Source: Gammaproteobacteria bacterium (GTDB lineage: Bacteria; Pseudomonadota; Gammaproteobacteria; SZUA-229). From it: DNA of 41,126 nt. The translations under genes and the position numbers were made by a program. Location: contig JAOUKT010000025.1 of NCBI GenBank assembly GCA_029882395.1, forward strand, positions 1 to 41,126, given 5' to 3'. The first letter of the stretch is position 1, and each line of letters opens with the position of its first letter. Below the pieces are notes generated by a model, which did not search any database, was not told where the DNA came from, and was given only the letters and a program-made list of their open reading frames with translations. This document shows positions 1-7,745 of this stretch, piece after piece.

Positions 1-1
1 A

Positions 2-184
2 CTCGAAATTGGCATTATCGACACCGCTGACCATGCAGTAGAATGGTCTATTTATTATTATACAAAAGAAATAAAGAACCTGATAAAAACAAGACAGCTG
101 ATTCGCGAACAAATCCTAAAGACCTCAATAGATCACGGCATCAGCCTGGCTACACCACACACAATCTCATTATCAAACACATAA
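2..184 (+). CDS. MscS-type mechanosensitive channel, C-terminal end (partial)
   Basis: The window opens inside this gene; only the last 60 residues are present, ending at a TAA at 182-184. The translation begins LEIGIIDTADHAVEWSIYYY and continues through LIKTRQLIREQILKTSIDHG to a tail of ISLATPHTI. This matches the cytoplasmic C-terminal region of small-conductance mechanosensitive channels: a beta segment carrying the 'aveW.iyyyt' pattern, then an amphipathic helix, then a short 'gI.la.P' tail where MscS ends in IPFPQ. The membrane part lies outside the window, so pore class and full length cannot be judged. A different-frame ORF at 43-255 overlaps it and is not the gene. The family call rests on a short stretch and is moderately secure. 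Confidence 0.6.
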   Translation, partial: LEIGIIDTADHAVEWSIYYYTKEIKNLIKTRQLIREQILKTSIDHGISLATPHTISLSNT

Positions 185-710
185 AAACACTGTTATCTTT
201 GCCTTCACCCGACAAACGACAGCTCACATATCACCGCAAGCGGCAGATTCAGTAACAACAAACCTGATAGTGATGACGCATAAACCACGTCGTTTGACAC
301 CATCGCTGCAGAACAGACTTCAATTCAATACAGTAATAAGCCTATTATTGTTATAACATGGCATGATATGACCAATTAGTTAATTGCGCATAATGTATAT
401 TATGTTAAATAGCATAAGTATTAAAGTTTCACTATTTGCGCCTACGTCTGCTCGCGGCAGTGATCTGTAATTTTGGTCACCGTTTTAGAGTTAAATCAGA
501 AGCGCTTCTCAGCTAGCTATGGTGTCAGCTTAAGACGATATCGAGTATTCGCTTTACGTCGATATGCTAACTGTATGCTGAAAATAACAGTCAGGCTTTC
601 CAGGCCTTTTAATTTTGGCTGACAATACTAACAAGCGTGACAGATTTGTTTTGAAGTAAACCAGGCAGACTAATTGCCCTGTCTGCTTGATCAATAGTTT
701 TTTGAAGGTG
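185..710. other. Intergenic region, no gene seen
   Basis: This stretch of about 525 bases lies between the channel gene and the convergent end of the large repeat protein. I see no ORF with credible coding character. It holds an AT-rich inverted repeat at 389-404 (CATAAT, four bases, ATTATG) and a weak hairpin at 663-688 listed separately. Confidence 0.5.
663..688 (-). terminator. Weak candidate terminator of the large repeat protein gene
   Basis: GCAGAC at 665-670 pairs with GTCTGC at 681-686 around a ten-base loop, about 22 bases past the stop of the minus-strand gene. On the minus strand the stem is followed by TGGTTTACTT, which is only a poor U-tract. The position is right, but the stem is short and the call is tentative. 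Confidence 0.25.
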
Positions 711-3700
711 TTAGCGAACTTTTCGCGGTCTGACCAGAGCCAGTACAAACAGGCATACCAGTATATACCAGACATTCATCGCACTACTGCCCGATGACTG
801 AGCACTGTTACTTATGCTGGTCTGGCTCACTGTTGTTGTAGAGCTGTCTGATCCGATCGGGTTCGCCAGCATAGCGTCTGACGATGTATCGGTTACCACT
901 GTTCTGGTGTACACCAGCGGCTGTGATTTTTGTTCGTTACCAGCGATGTCTTTAATGGTGATCTCACAGCTATATTCCGAATTTTGATTCAAGCCGGCAA
1001 TATATAATACATGCGATTGATGCAGGCCTTCATTACTCGCTTCATAAACAGAGCTGTCTGAGTTGTCGCTGCATCTGATACTGGCACTGGTGTATTCATC
1101 AGTCTGCACGCTACTTGACAACTCTGTTTCTGATAAGGTGCTAAAACTGACATCGGTTAAAAAGCTGGGTAACGTGTTATCCACAGTAGCTGCCGTGGTA
1201 AAGGTGATGATATTACTGGTGCGCTGGTTACCTGCCAGGTCTGAAGCGCTAACTTTCAAATCGTAGTTAGTATTAGACGACAGGTTGGTGATAACGACAA
1301 GATGATCGGTTGCGTATTCAAGATCAGCTTTCAGGTGATTCAGTGCGCCGCCGGTCTGGCTATATTGAACAACACTGTTTGCAGGCTCTCCCGTTACCCA
1401 GTGCAAAATGGCGTAATTTGATGCCACAGCCACCACTTCCGGTGCGATAACAAGCTCAGGCGCTGTGGTATCGGCCACCGCATCGGTGGTAATGCCGTTA
1501 GTACTTCCCAGCTCAGCAACAGCCTGTTTTATAAAGAAAGAACGATTATCATGACTAACGCCGGCATGATGATCATTGTGATTATGTCTTGACAGGTTGC
1601 CTTCAGAATCGGTTGATTCTACTTCAAAAGTGTAAGCTTCATTCTGCTCAAGTCCTGTAATCGAAATCTGATGGTGTTGTGTTTTGTGATCAGATGAATG
1701 ACGGTGAGTCATTGCGCCACCCTTGCCGTATTTTATTGTACTGTCAGAAGGCTCATCTGTTTCCCAGTAAATGGTAGCGGCCCTGTTATTCAGTGCTATC
1801 ACCCGGGGTGTTTCTGTGAATCTTGGTCCGGCAACATCAGGCAAGCTTCGCGTGGTCACCGAAACAAGCTCGGTATTAATGACATTACCCTTTATATCTG
1901 TTGACGAAGCTTTTAGATAATAGGTTGTATTCGGGCTCAAATTTACTAACTGCATTCGGTGTTTAGTTTTCAGTCTTGCTTTCGATTCGGATAAGTCTAA
2001 TGACTCGGCATTTAAGCCATAATTTATGACGCTGTCAGCAGGTTCATCTGTACGCCAGATGATCACGGCTGAACGATGAGTGACGCCAACTACTTTGAGT
2101 GGCTCAGTCACCACCGGCGCAAGCAGGTCCGGATCTGCCAGTGTTAGAAAACTATTTCCAGTGCTTAAGGTCGGACCATTGCCTAGCTGATCTGTTAACG
2201 AGACAACAAAATTATATAAAGTCGATGGTATTAAGCCTGTAATAGTGACTTCATGCTCCGTATTAAATGCATCACTATTATAAACATTATAAGCCGTGCC
2301 ATCGTTATAAGAGACACCGCTACTGGCCGGTTCATTGGTCTGCCAAATGATACTGACACCCGTATCGGTAACATTGCTAACAAAAGGTCCAGAAATAATA
2401 ATCGGGGCCTCAGTGTCCGGTGTATCAATGGTATTAAACTGAATAGTCGGACTGTACACCGGGCCATTATTATTAAAATCGGTAGCGTGTATCTGCACAT
2501 TATATGACGTTAACGCTGTTAAGCCCGTTATCTCAAATTCATGTGAGACTTTAAATGTCGCATCTGTCATGGTTGACGATAAGTTTGTTTCGCCGTAGGA
2601 CAGACTGCTGTCAGTTGGTTCATTCGTCGTCCACCGAACCAGTGCAGTCGTATCGCTTATTGCTGTCACTGTTGGCCCACTGAGAATAACCGGTAGCTCA
2701 AGGTCTGGCACGGCTTTAGTAAAAAATGCCCGGCTTTTATTTTCAACCAGCTCGTGTCCTGCCACATCGGTTGCAAAGACAGTGTAATAATTCATTGTTG
2801 AAGCAGTCAGGTTAGAGACCGCAACACTGTGATGGATTTTGAATGTTTCATCAAGCGGAATCGCAACGCCGTTAAGCGTCAGCGCGGTGGTCGTCGGTTC
2901 GTCCGTCATCCATTCGATAAATGCGGTTTTATCAGTAATGTATCTTGCAACCGGGCCCGCAATCACATTAGGTGGCAAAATATCATCAAACGGCAGCACA
3001 AACACCTGTGACTTATTAACCGAAAAATCAATAGTGTTATAGGAAAGCGTCGCAAAACCACTAGTCGATGGCGGCGAAACAGAGAGCGTATAGTTAGTGC
3101 CCGGGTAAGTGTTTAATACAAACTGACCATTTGCATCAGATAGTATTTTTGATCCGTACTGAACAACCTGGCCACCGTTAATGGCAGCGGGATAGAGATC
3201 TTCAACACTGATGTCCACACCGGCAACAGCGACGCCGTTTCCATCAAGCGTTCTGCCATTGATCTGAACCAGTGGCAATGTAATGTTTTGAGTCAGGTTT
3301 GACGTCAGGTTAATAGCATCCAGATGTCTGGAGCTGATAAAGTCGTTTAATATGTTAGTATTTCCACCTCTCAGGATTTTCATATAAAGCCCATATGAAC
3401 CTGAAGCCATAGGAAATGAATAGTGCCCTGTCGCATCGGTGATTACCGAGTCAAGGTATATGCCCGGATTAGCTGATTCAAACACCTTCAGCTCGACCTG
3501 GCTTGCCGGTGTTGTGCCGTCGGGTAAATAGACTGTACCACTAAGAACAAAGCCGGCTTTAAACTGCAGATTGAGATTGCGATTCGTAACCGATAAATCC
3601 AGATGATTTAAAGGCGTTACATTATTGGAGACACTGCCGGGCGCTACCAGGCTTATATTATAATCTGAGTGCGGAAACAGATTAAATGAATAATTGCCAG

Positions 3701-5069
3701 ATGAGTCTGAAATGACGGTGCCGCCAAACTGTATCGTTTCTCCTGAATTAATCGCCTGAAGATTTGATGACTCCAGATTAATACTGACGCCAGCAACCGG
3801 CGTACCATTAGCATCGATCGTGCTGCCGGCTATGGTCACAAAAGGCAGCTGGATATCCCTGCTGGTATTAGTGACGACTGAAATATTATCCAGATATTTG
3901 GTGCTAATAAATTTTCCAATTAAACTGGTGTTGCTAGAATCCAGTATTTCAATGTAAATTCCATATACACCAGGCGCTACTGAAAAAGAATATTTGCCGG
4001 TTGAATCGGTAACGATAGACTGAAGATAGTTAGTGGAGTCCGCTATATCGAAAATTTTAAGTACAACATCTTTTGCCGGTGTATTGTCTTTGGGTAAATA
4101 CACTTTTCCTGACAGGCTGACTCCCTGCATGAGGGTGAAATCGTGTGAATTTGTGGAGGCTGACAGGTCTACATTTTTTAATGATGTAATGACCATATCG
4201 ACAGCTTCGACAGGAGGTATAAGTGTAATTTCATAATTTGAAAAAGGATAAAGGTATAACGAGTAATCACCATTTGAATCAGATATAGCGCTAGTAACGC
4301 TCTGCTGAATAGTTGCTGTTTCGCTAGTCGTCTGGTTTAGATCTGTTACATTAATCTCAACACCAGGCAGGCGCCCTCCTTTGTTATCAATCGTTTTACC
4401 GCTAACTGATATAAAGGGCAGAACAATGTTGTGTGTTAAATCTGCATCCAGGAGAATATTATTTTTATACTTTGTATGGGTGAAATTTAAACCCGCAGCA
4501 AAAGAACCGGAGGCCTTCATGTAAAGGCCATAACTCCCTGCACTGACGCTGAATGAATAGTGTCCCTGTGCATCGGTAATAGCCGTATCGATATAGGCAT
4601 CTGGCATAGCCACATCGAATATTTTTAATTCTATGTCACTCGCTGGTGTAATGCCGTCTGAATGATAAACAATACCATTTAAGTTAATACCGGCTGGCAG
4701 CAAATAAACATCTAGCACCTCATCGGCTGCAGAGATTGTTACATCATTAATATTAGAGGAGCCATAACCCGAGTCCGGCTGAGAAATACTCTGAAGTCGA
4801 TAATTACCATCGGCAACTACAAATGAAAAGGTACCGTCCGGGCCGGTCTTTTTATAGGCATGTGTGGAACCGGATAACATATCGATAAGTTTGACGTCGA
4901 CATTTTCTAAGGGGGTGCTGCCGCCATAAACCACACCACTGACTGTGCTATACGCCACACCATTAATGGTGGTGACAGCCGGTGACACATTGGGTAAAAG
5001 CATTAATAAAAGCAGTACCAAGGGTACTTTGATAAGAACTTTATTAATGTTGCTCGTCAGTAATGACAT
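711..5069 (-). CDS. Very large exported repeat protein: carboxypeptidase-regulatory-like plus Fn3-like domains
   Basis: A 1452-residue protein. It starts with a signal peptide (hydrophobic LVLLLLMLLP, likely cut after SPA near residue 31). Residues about 38-695 hold seven carboxypeptidase-regulatory-like beta-sandwich repeats. Two subtypes alternate: one with 'SG.VYlpdgtTPA..velKvFd' and 'vitDatGhYSFsv..G.Yg.y', the other with 'i.G.tiD.nG..vaGv.i' and 'SD.nG.ysl...p'. Residues about 696-1386 hold seven Fn3-like repeats with a recurring W-x-T-[DN]-E-P motif and a 'L.....Y...v.atD..GN' closing strand. The C-terminus is a Ser/Gly-rich linker, one hydrophobic segment (WYILVCLFVLALV) and the basic tail RPRKVR, like a C-terminal sorting or anchor signal. 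No enzyme domain is visible. A surface or secreted adhesin or matrix role is inferred from architecture and from the cyclic-di-GMP riboswitch upstream. Confidence 0.85.
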   Translation of the reverse strand: MSLLTSNINKVLIKVPLVLLLLMLLPNVSPAVTTINGVAYSTVSGVVYGGSTPLENVDVKLIDMLSGSTHAYKKTGPDGTFSFVVADGNYRLQSISQPDSGYGSSNINDVTISAADEVLDVYLLPAGINLNGIVYHSDGITPASDIELKIFDVAMPDAYIDTAITDAQGHYSFSVSAGSYGLYMKASGSFAAGLNFTHTKYKNNILLDADLTHNIVLPFISVSGKTIDNKGGRLPGVEINVTDLNQTTSETATIQQSVTSAISDSNGDYSLYLYPFSNYEITLIPPVEAVDMVITSLKNVDLSASTNSHDFTLMQGVSLSGKVYLPKDNTPAKDVVLKIFDIADSTNYLQSIVTDSTGKYSFSVAPGVYGIYIEILDSSNTSLIGKFISTKYLDNISVVTNTSRDIQLPFVTIAGSTIDANGTPVAGVSINLESSNLQAINSGETIQFGGTVISDSSGNYSFNLFPHSDYNISLVAPGSVSNNVTPLNHLDLSVTNRNLNLQFKAGFVLSGTVYLPDGTTPASQVELKVFESANPGIYLDSVITDATGHYSFPMASGSYGLYMKILRGGNTNILNDFISSRHLDAINLTSNLTQNITLPLVQINGRTLDGNGVAVAGVDISVEDLYPAAINGGQVVQYGSKILSDANGQFVLNTYPGTNYTLSVSPPSTSGFATLSYNTIDFSVNKSQVFVLPFDDILPPNVIAGPVARYITDKTAFIEWMTDEPTTTALTLNGVAIPLDETFKIHHSVAVSNLTASTMNYYTVFATDVAGHELVENKSRAFFTKAVPDLELPVILSGPTVTAISDTTALVRWTTNEPTDSSLSYGETNLSSTMTDATFKVSHEFEITGLTALTSYNVQIHATDFNNNGPVYSPTIQFNTIDTPDTEAPIIISGPFVSNVTDTGVSIIWQTNEPASSGVSYNDGTAYNVYNSDAFNTEHEVTITGLIPSTLYNFVVSLTDQLGNGPTLSTGNSFLTLADPDLLAPVVTEPLKVVGVTHRSAVIIWRTDEPADSVINYGLNAESLDLSESKARLKTKHRMQLVNLSPNTTYYLKASSTDIKGNVINTELVSVTTRSLPDVAGPRFTETPRVIALNNRAATIYWETDEPSDSTIKYGKGGAMTHRHSSDHKTQHHQISITGLEQNEAYTFEVESTDSEGNLSRHNHNDHHAGVSHDNRSFFIKQAVAELGSTNGITTDAVADTTAPELVIAPEVVAVASNYAILHWVTGEPANSVVQYSQTGGALNHLKADLEYATDHLVVITNLSSNTNYDLKVSASDLAGNQRTSNIITFTTAATVDNTLPSFLTDVSFSTLSETELSSSVQTDEYTSASIRCSDNSDSSVYEASNEGLHQSHVLYIAGLNQNSEYSCEITIKDIAGNEQKSQPLVYTRTVVTDTSSDAMLANPIGSDSSTTTVSQTSISNSAQSSGSSAMNVWYILVCLFVLALVRPRKVR

Positions 5070-5109
5070 GCTAAGAACCCCTGAATGAAGTTTCCAAACC
5101 TATATATGC

Positions 5110-5134
5110 AATACATGAACAGCATTCATGTATT
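5110..5134 (-). repeat. Perfect inverted repeat in the riboswitch-gene leader
   Basis: Ten-base arms, AATACATGAA and TTCATGTATT, flank the five bases CAGCA. It lies between the riboswitch aptamer and the start codon of the large repeat protein, ending about 40 bases upstream of that ATG. In RNA it would form a stable hairpin. No U-run follows it, so it does not look like an intrinsic terminator. It could be part of the expression platform, a stability element or a protein-binding site. Confidence 0.6.
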
Positions 5135-5171
5135 AGTTAGGGAAAACAACAAATCAGGATAATCTAAAGAA

Positions 5172-5258
5172 GGTCTGGGTAACCCCGCTACCATAGAGTT
5201 TAACTCAACAGGCCGGTGGCTTTGCGTCTCTACCTTTCGATAGGTTTGCTATTTTCCT
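5172..5258 (-). ncRNA. Cyclic-di-GMP-I (GEMM) riboswitch
   Basis: Read on the minus strand, this segment has the GEMM class I landmarks in order: GCAAACC, a short hairpin capped by a GAAA tetraloop (CTATC-GAAA-GGTAG), GACGCAAAGCC, ACCGGCC, a second hairpin (GAGT-TAA-ACTC), then GGTAGCGGGGTTACC. These match the well-known Vibrio Vc2 aptamer almost block for block. The base before CAAACC is G, which by my alignment is the cyclic-di-GMP form rather than the A of the cGAMP-binding subclass. It lies about 100 bases upstream of the large exported repeat protein, in the same orientation, and should control it. Which ligand state turns the gene on cannot be told from sequence alone. Confidence 0.93.
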
Positions 5259-5266
5259 AATTAAGA

Positions 5267-5294
5267 ATGATAGCTGATACTGTATAAAAATCAA
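5267..5294 (-). promoter_or_regulatory. Candidate sigma-70 promoter for the riboswitch leader
   Basis: On the minus strand TTGATT (5289-5294) is followed after 16 bases by TATCAT (5267-5272). This would start transcription just before the aptamer, which is where a riboswitch promoter should lie. The hexamers are near consensus, but there is no independent support. Confidence 0.45.
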
Positions 5295-5690
5295 CCTAAA
5301 ATTACATTAATCTAAGCCTATAGATATATCGGCGCGGTTTGTTTTAACCGCTTTATTGTAGGGAAATCTGTGTTTTTACGCGGCACAGCCACGTTTACAT
5401 CAATTAATGACCGTTGATTCAAAACTAAAAATGGACTGCTTTGAACATCAGCCCTAGCCGCCAGTATCAACAAACGGCCATTGTATCGGTATCGAAAACA
5501 GCCCTCCGTTTGGCATAAAACCGACAGATTCAGGTTTATAGATAAGCGCAGGAAAAGCATTATTGACACTGCCATAATGCTTATTTTGACACTAAAGCCA
5601 CTTTTGGCTATTCAAAGGCGAGCTATATGTTTGTTTAAAAAATGCTTTTTAGGTATTAGTCTAACTCGGCCATTCATTAAATAGGTATGA
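5295..5690. other. Intergenic region, no gene supported
   Basis: About 395 bases between the riboswitch promoter and the DsrE-like gene. Short ORFs exist on both strands (5318-5575 minus, 5481-5684 plus), but neither shows a recognisable family, a ribosome site or convincing composition. I see no transposase remnant that I could name. Confidence 0.45.
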
Positions 5691-6209
5691 TTACTTGGTA
5701 TTATGAATATATGCAAAGCCTTGCATTTGTTTTTTTGTGATTTGTAAGATACCGGCTGGTATTATTTGCATAAACTCGTACAAATCATCGGCCGATTGAT
5801 CAAGAGCGGCTAAAGAGTTATTACAAATGCTAAACACTACACCGTGTTTATTTAACTCATTGAATAGCGCTGCATAGGAGGCGTATTTTTCATTAAACGA
5901 ATTGGCGGTGAAAATAGCCTTACCATAAAGCACAAGCTCTATTTCGTAAGGAATATTTCTCGGTTTCAGATACTTGATGGTATAAGCGGCATTTGTTAAT
6001 GACTCTTTTAACTGGTGACCGGGGTCAGAGACGCCAAATACAATTTTTGCAGGCTTCTGTTTGCTGAAAAAATTACCATACCCCATGCCTTCAGGAACGG
6101 CTATCTCGGGGATATTTGGAAAATCAATGACTTCTAATGTCGATTTTTCAGCCGCATATGTAGTCAGAGAAATGGAAAAAATAATAAATAATAAAAGGGA
6201 TCGTTTCAT
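5691..6209 (-). CDS. Exported DsrE/DsrF-like protein
   Basis: 172 residues with a clear signal peptide (MKRSLLLFIIFSISLTTYAA). The mature part fits the DsrE/DsrF-like fold: 'KIVFGVSDPGHQL' (first strand), a helix with 'LTNAAYTIKYLK', 'IELVLYGKAIF', 'LNKHGVVFSICNNSL' and a final 'QGFAYIHN'. The family includes sulfur-handling proteins, and its working cysteine commonly lies in the strand equivalent to FSICNN; here Cys128 is the only cysteine in the protein. Export to the periplasm differs from the cytoplasmic DsrEFH complex, so a direct sulfur-oxidation role should not be assumed. The gene is divergent from the merR-like gene with about 100 bases between them, where a shared control region could lie. 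Confidence 0.75.
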   Translation of the reverse strand: MKRSLLLFIIFSISLTTYAAEKSTLEVIDFPNIPEIAVPEGMGYGNFFSKQKPAKIVFGVSDPGHQLKESLTNAAYTIKYLKPRNIPYEIELVLYGKAIFTANSFNEKYASYAALFNELNKHGVVFSICNNSLAALDQSADDLYEFMQIIPAGILQITKKQMQGFAYIHNTK

Positions 6210-6308
6210 TAATTTAGTCCAGTCAGATGATGATGTGATTATCGCATAAATGCTTATTTGTGATACAGTAATTACCCCGCATCTGTGTCATATTTCTGAG
6301 TATCTGTT

Positions 6309-6707
6309 ATGCCGCCTTCAGCTTTAACAATTGGAAAAGTAGCAAAGCTTGCCAATGTCAGTGTAGAAACAATACGCTATTACCAGAAGATCGGGCTTAT
6401 GAAAGCGCCGCAAAAACCACTCCAGGGCTTTCGCACATATACAATGGACAGCATCAGAGAGTTAAAGTTTATTAAAAAAGCTCAACGCCTGGGTTTTACG
6501 TTAGATGAAATATCGGAATTACTCGAAATTGGTTCAGGCCAATGCGCTGACATCCAGTCTAAAGCACAAAAAAAATTAGATCAGATCAAACAGCAAATTA
6601 CCGAACTCAATGCCCTGAAAGTCACACTAGATGAGTTAGTAAAGTCCTGTCAGCTTACATCAGAACCAGGCTGCTGCCCTATTGTCAAAAGCCTTTCAGA
6701 GCTGTAA
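6309..6707 (+). CDS. MerR-family metal-responsive regulator with Hg/Pb-type cysteines
   Basis: 132 residues. The N-terminus is a MerR winged helix-turn-helix: 'LTIGKVAKLANVSVETIRYYQKIGLM' and 'FRTYTMDSIRELKFIKKAQRLGFTLDEISELL'. A long dimerisation helix follows (about 80-115). Cysteines lie at 79, 114, 122 and 123. The 79-114-123 spacing equals that of MerR from Tn501 (82, 117, 126), whose cysteines bind Hg(II) across the dimer; lead-sensing PbrR shares this arrangement. No merT, merP or merA, and no efflux ATPase, lies beside it; the only neighbour on the promoter side is the divergent exported DsrE-like gene. The intergenic region shows no clear MerR-type 19-20 bp spaced promoter dyad. Family is certain; ligand is inferred. 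Confidence 0.9.
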   Translation: MPPSALTIGKVAKLANVSVETIRYYQKIGLMKAPQKPLQGFRTYTMDSIRELKFIKKAQRLGFTLDEISELLEIGSGQCADIQSKAQKKLDQIKQQITELNALKVTLDELVKSCQLTSEPGCCPIVKSLSEL

Positions 6708-6740
6708 CAATACTCTGTGGCTAATAAAATGCATTAAATA

Positions 6741-6772
6741 AAAAAGCCATAACAGCAGTTATGGCTTTTTTT
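6741..6772. terminator. Bidirectional intrinsic terminator between merR-like gene and secF
   Basis: A perfect 13-base stem, AAAAAGCCATAAC with GTTATGGCTTTTT, closes on the loop AGCA. It has an A-run on one side and a T-run on the other, so it can stop transcription from both the plus-strand regulator and the minus-strand sec operon. Confidence 0.93.
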
Positions 6773-6797
6773 AGTAACAGACCAGTACGGTTGTAAT

Positions 6798-7733
6798 TTA
6801 AGGAAGCTCATCCAGTTCTTTGTCTTCCTTGACAGATTCAAGGAAATCCTGCTTGTTCACATTCATTAACATCAGCGTGCTGCTGGCAATGAAAATTGAT
6901 GAATAGGTACCGATTAACACCCCGACTATTAAGGCAAAGGCAAAACCGTGTATCACTTCTCCGCCGAAATAAAATAAAGCCATCAAAACCAGCAGTGTTG
7001 TCAATGATGTAATAACAGTACGAGACAAGGTTGAATTAATTGAGATATTTATAATCTCACCAGGTGTTTTTTTGCGAATAGTTCTAAAGCTTTCCCGAAT
7101 TCGATCAAGCACAACCACTGTATCGTTTAGAGAATAACCTATAACGGCCAGAATAGCGGCCAGTACACTCAGGTCAAATGACATCTGTATTAATGAAAAT
7201 ACGCCCAATGTGATTATGACATCATGTATCAGCGCAAATATTGCACCCAATGCTGACTTTAACTGGAAGCGAAAGCTCACATAAATAAGGATGCCAAATA
7301 AAGCTATCAGCATAGCCATGCCACCCTGCTCTCGCAGCTCTTCACCTATTTGCGGGCCAACAAATTCAACACGACGCATCGTGACATCAGATGATTGTTG
7401 TTTTAATACCTTAAAAATATTATCGCTAAGCGCTGCCTGGTTACTTTCAGCTCTAGGAGCCAGCCTGACCAGTACATCTTTGGAGGTACCAAAATGCTGT
7501 ACCTGTGCATCGGCATAATCATTATCTTTAAGATGTGCCCGGATTGATTTTAAGTCGGCAGAATCTTTATAACCAACTTCTATCAGATAGCCGCCTGTGA
7601 AATCAATCCCCAGGTTTAAGCCTTTTGTCGATAAACTTAATACAGAAACGATGACAAGAAAAATTGAAATAGCCAGTGACAGCTTTCGCTGCCGCATAAA
7701 ATCTATTGCAAGTTTTTTAGTAAATAGTTGCAT
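6798..7733 (-). CDS. secF: Protein translocase subunit SecF
   Basis: 311 residues, the usual size. SecF pairs with SecD in the inner membrane and uses the proton gradient to help SecYEG move proteins out of the cytoplasm. It has a first membrane helix near 17-35, the periplasmic entry motif 'LGIDFTGGYLIEV', a soluble domain to about 125, then five helices including 'SVLAAILAVIGYSLNDTVVVLDRIRE', the family signature with its key aspartates, and 'ISINSTLSRTVITSLTTLLVL'. It is the last gene of the run, 12 bases after secD, and is followed by the shared terminator at 6741-6772. Start is the ATG at 7733, with GGAATTACACT ahead of it as a weak ribosome site. Confidence 0.97.
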   Translation of the reverse strand: MQLFTKKLAIDFMRQRKLSLAISIFLVIVSVLSLSTKGLNLGIDFTGGYLIEVGYKDSADLKSIRAHLKDNDYADAQVQHFGTSKDVLVRLAPRAESNQAALSDNIFKVLKQQSSDVTMRRVEFVGPQIGEELREQGGMAMLIALFGILIYVSFRFQLKSALGAIFALIHDVIITLGVFSLIQMSFDLSVLAAILAVIGYSLNDTVVVLDRIRESFRTIRKKTPGEIINISINSTLSRTVITSLTTLLVLMALFYFGGEVIHGFAFALIVGVLIGTYSSIFIASSTLMLMNVNKQDFLESVKEDKELDELP

Positions 7734-7745
7734 AGTGTAATTCCG

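Noticed and set aside
43..255. A 70-residue plus-strand ORF at the window start
   Set aside because: It is in a different frame from, and overlaps, the MscS-type C-terminal coding sequence (2-184), which has recognisable family character. The ORF looks like a shadow.
2231..3042. Several ORFs of 60-90 codons on both strands inside the large repeat protein gene
   Set aside because: They arise from the repetitive Thr/Ser-rich coding sequence of the 1452-residue gene and have no family resemblance or ribosome sites.
1000..4900. DNA-level tandem repeats that might suggest a repeat array or CRISPR-like structure
   Set aside because: The periodicity is explained by repeated protein domains. Units are long, diverged and continuously coding, with no short identical repeats or unique spacers.
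5110..5134. The leader palindrome as an intrinsic terminator
   Set aside because: No U-run follows the stem on the minus strand, so it does not meet the usual terminator form.
5318..5684. Two overlapping short ORFs on opposite strands (85 and 67 codons) as possible genes or a transposase remnant
   Set aside because: No recognisable motif, no ribosome site, and composition like the surrounding intergenic DNA.
6210..6308. A MerR-type operator between the merR-like and DsrE-like genes
   Set aside because: I looked for a dyad inside a 19-20 base promoter spacer and found none convincing, so autoregulation is not claimed as a feature.
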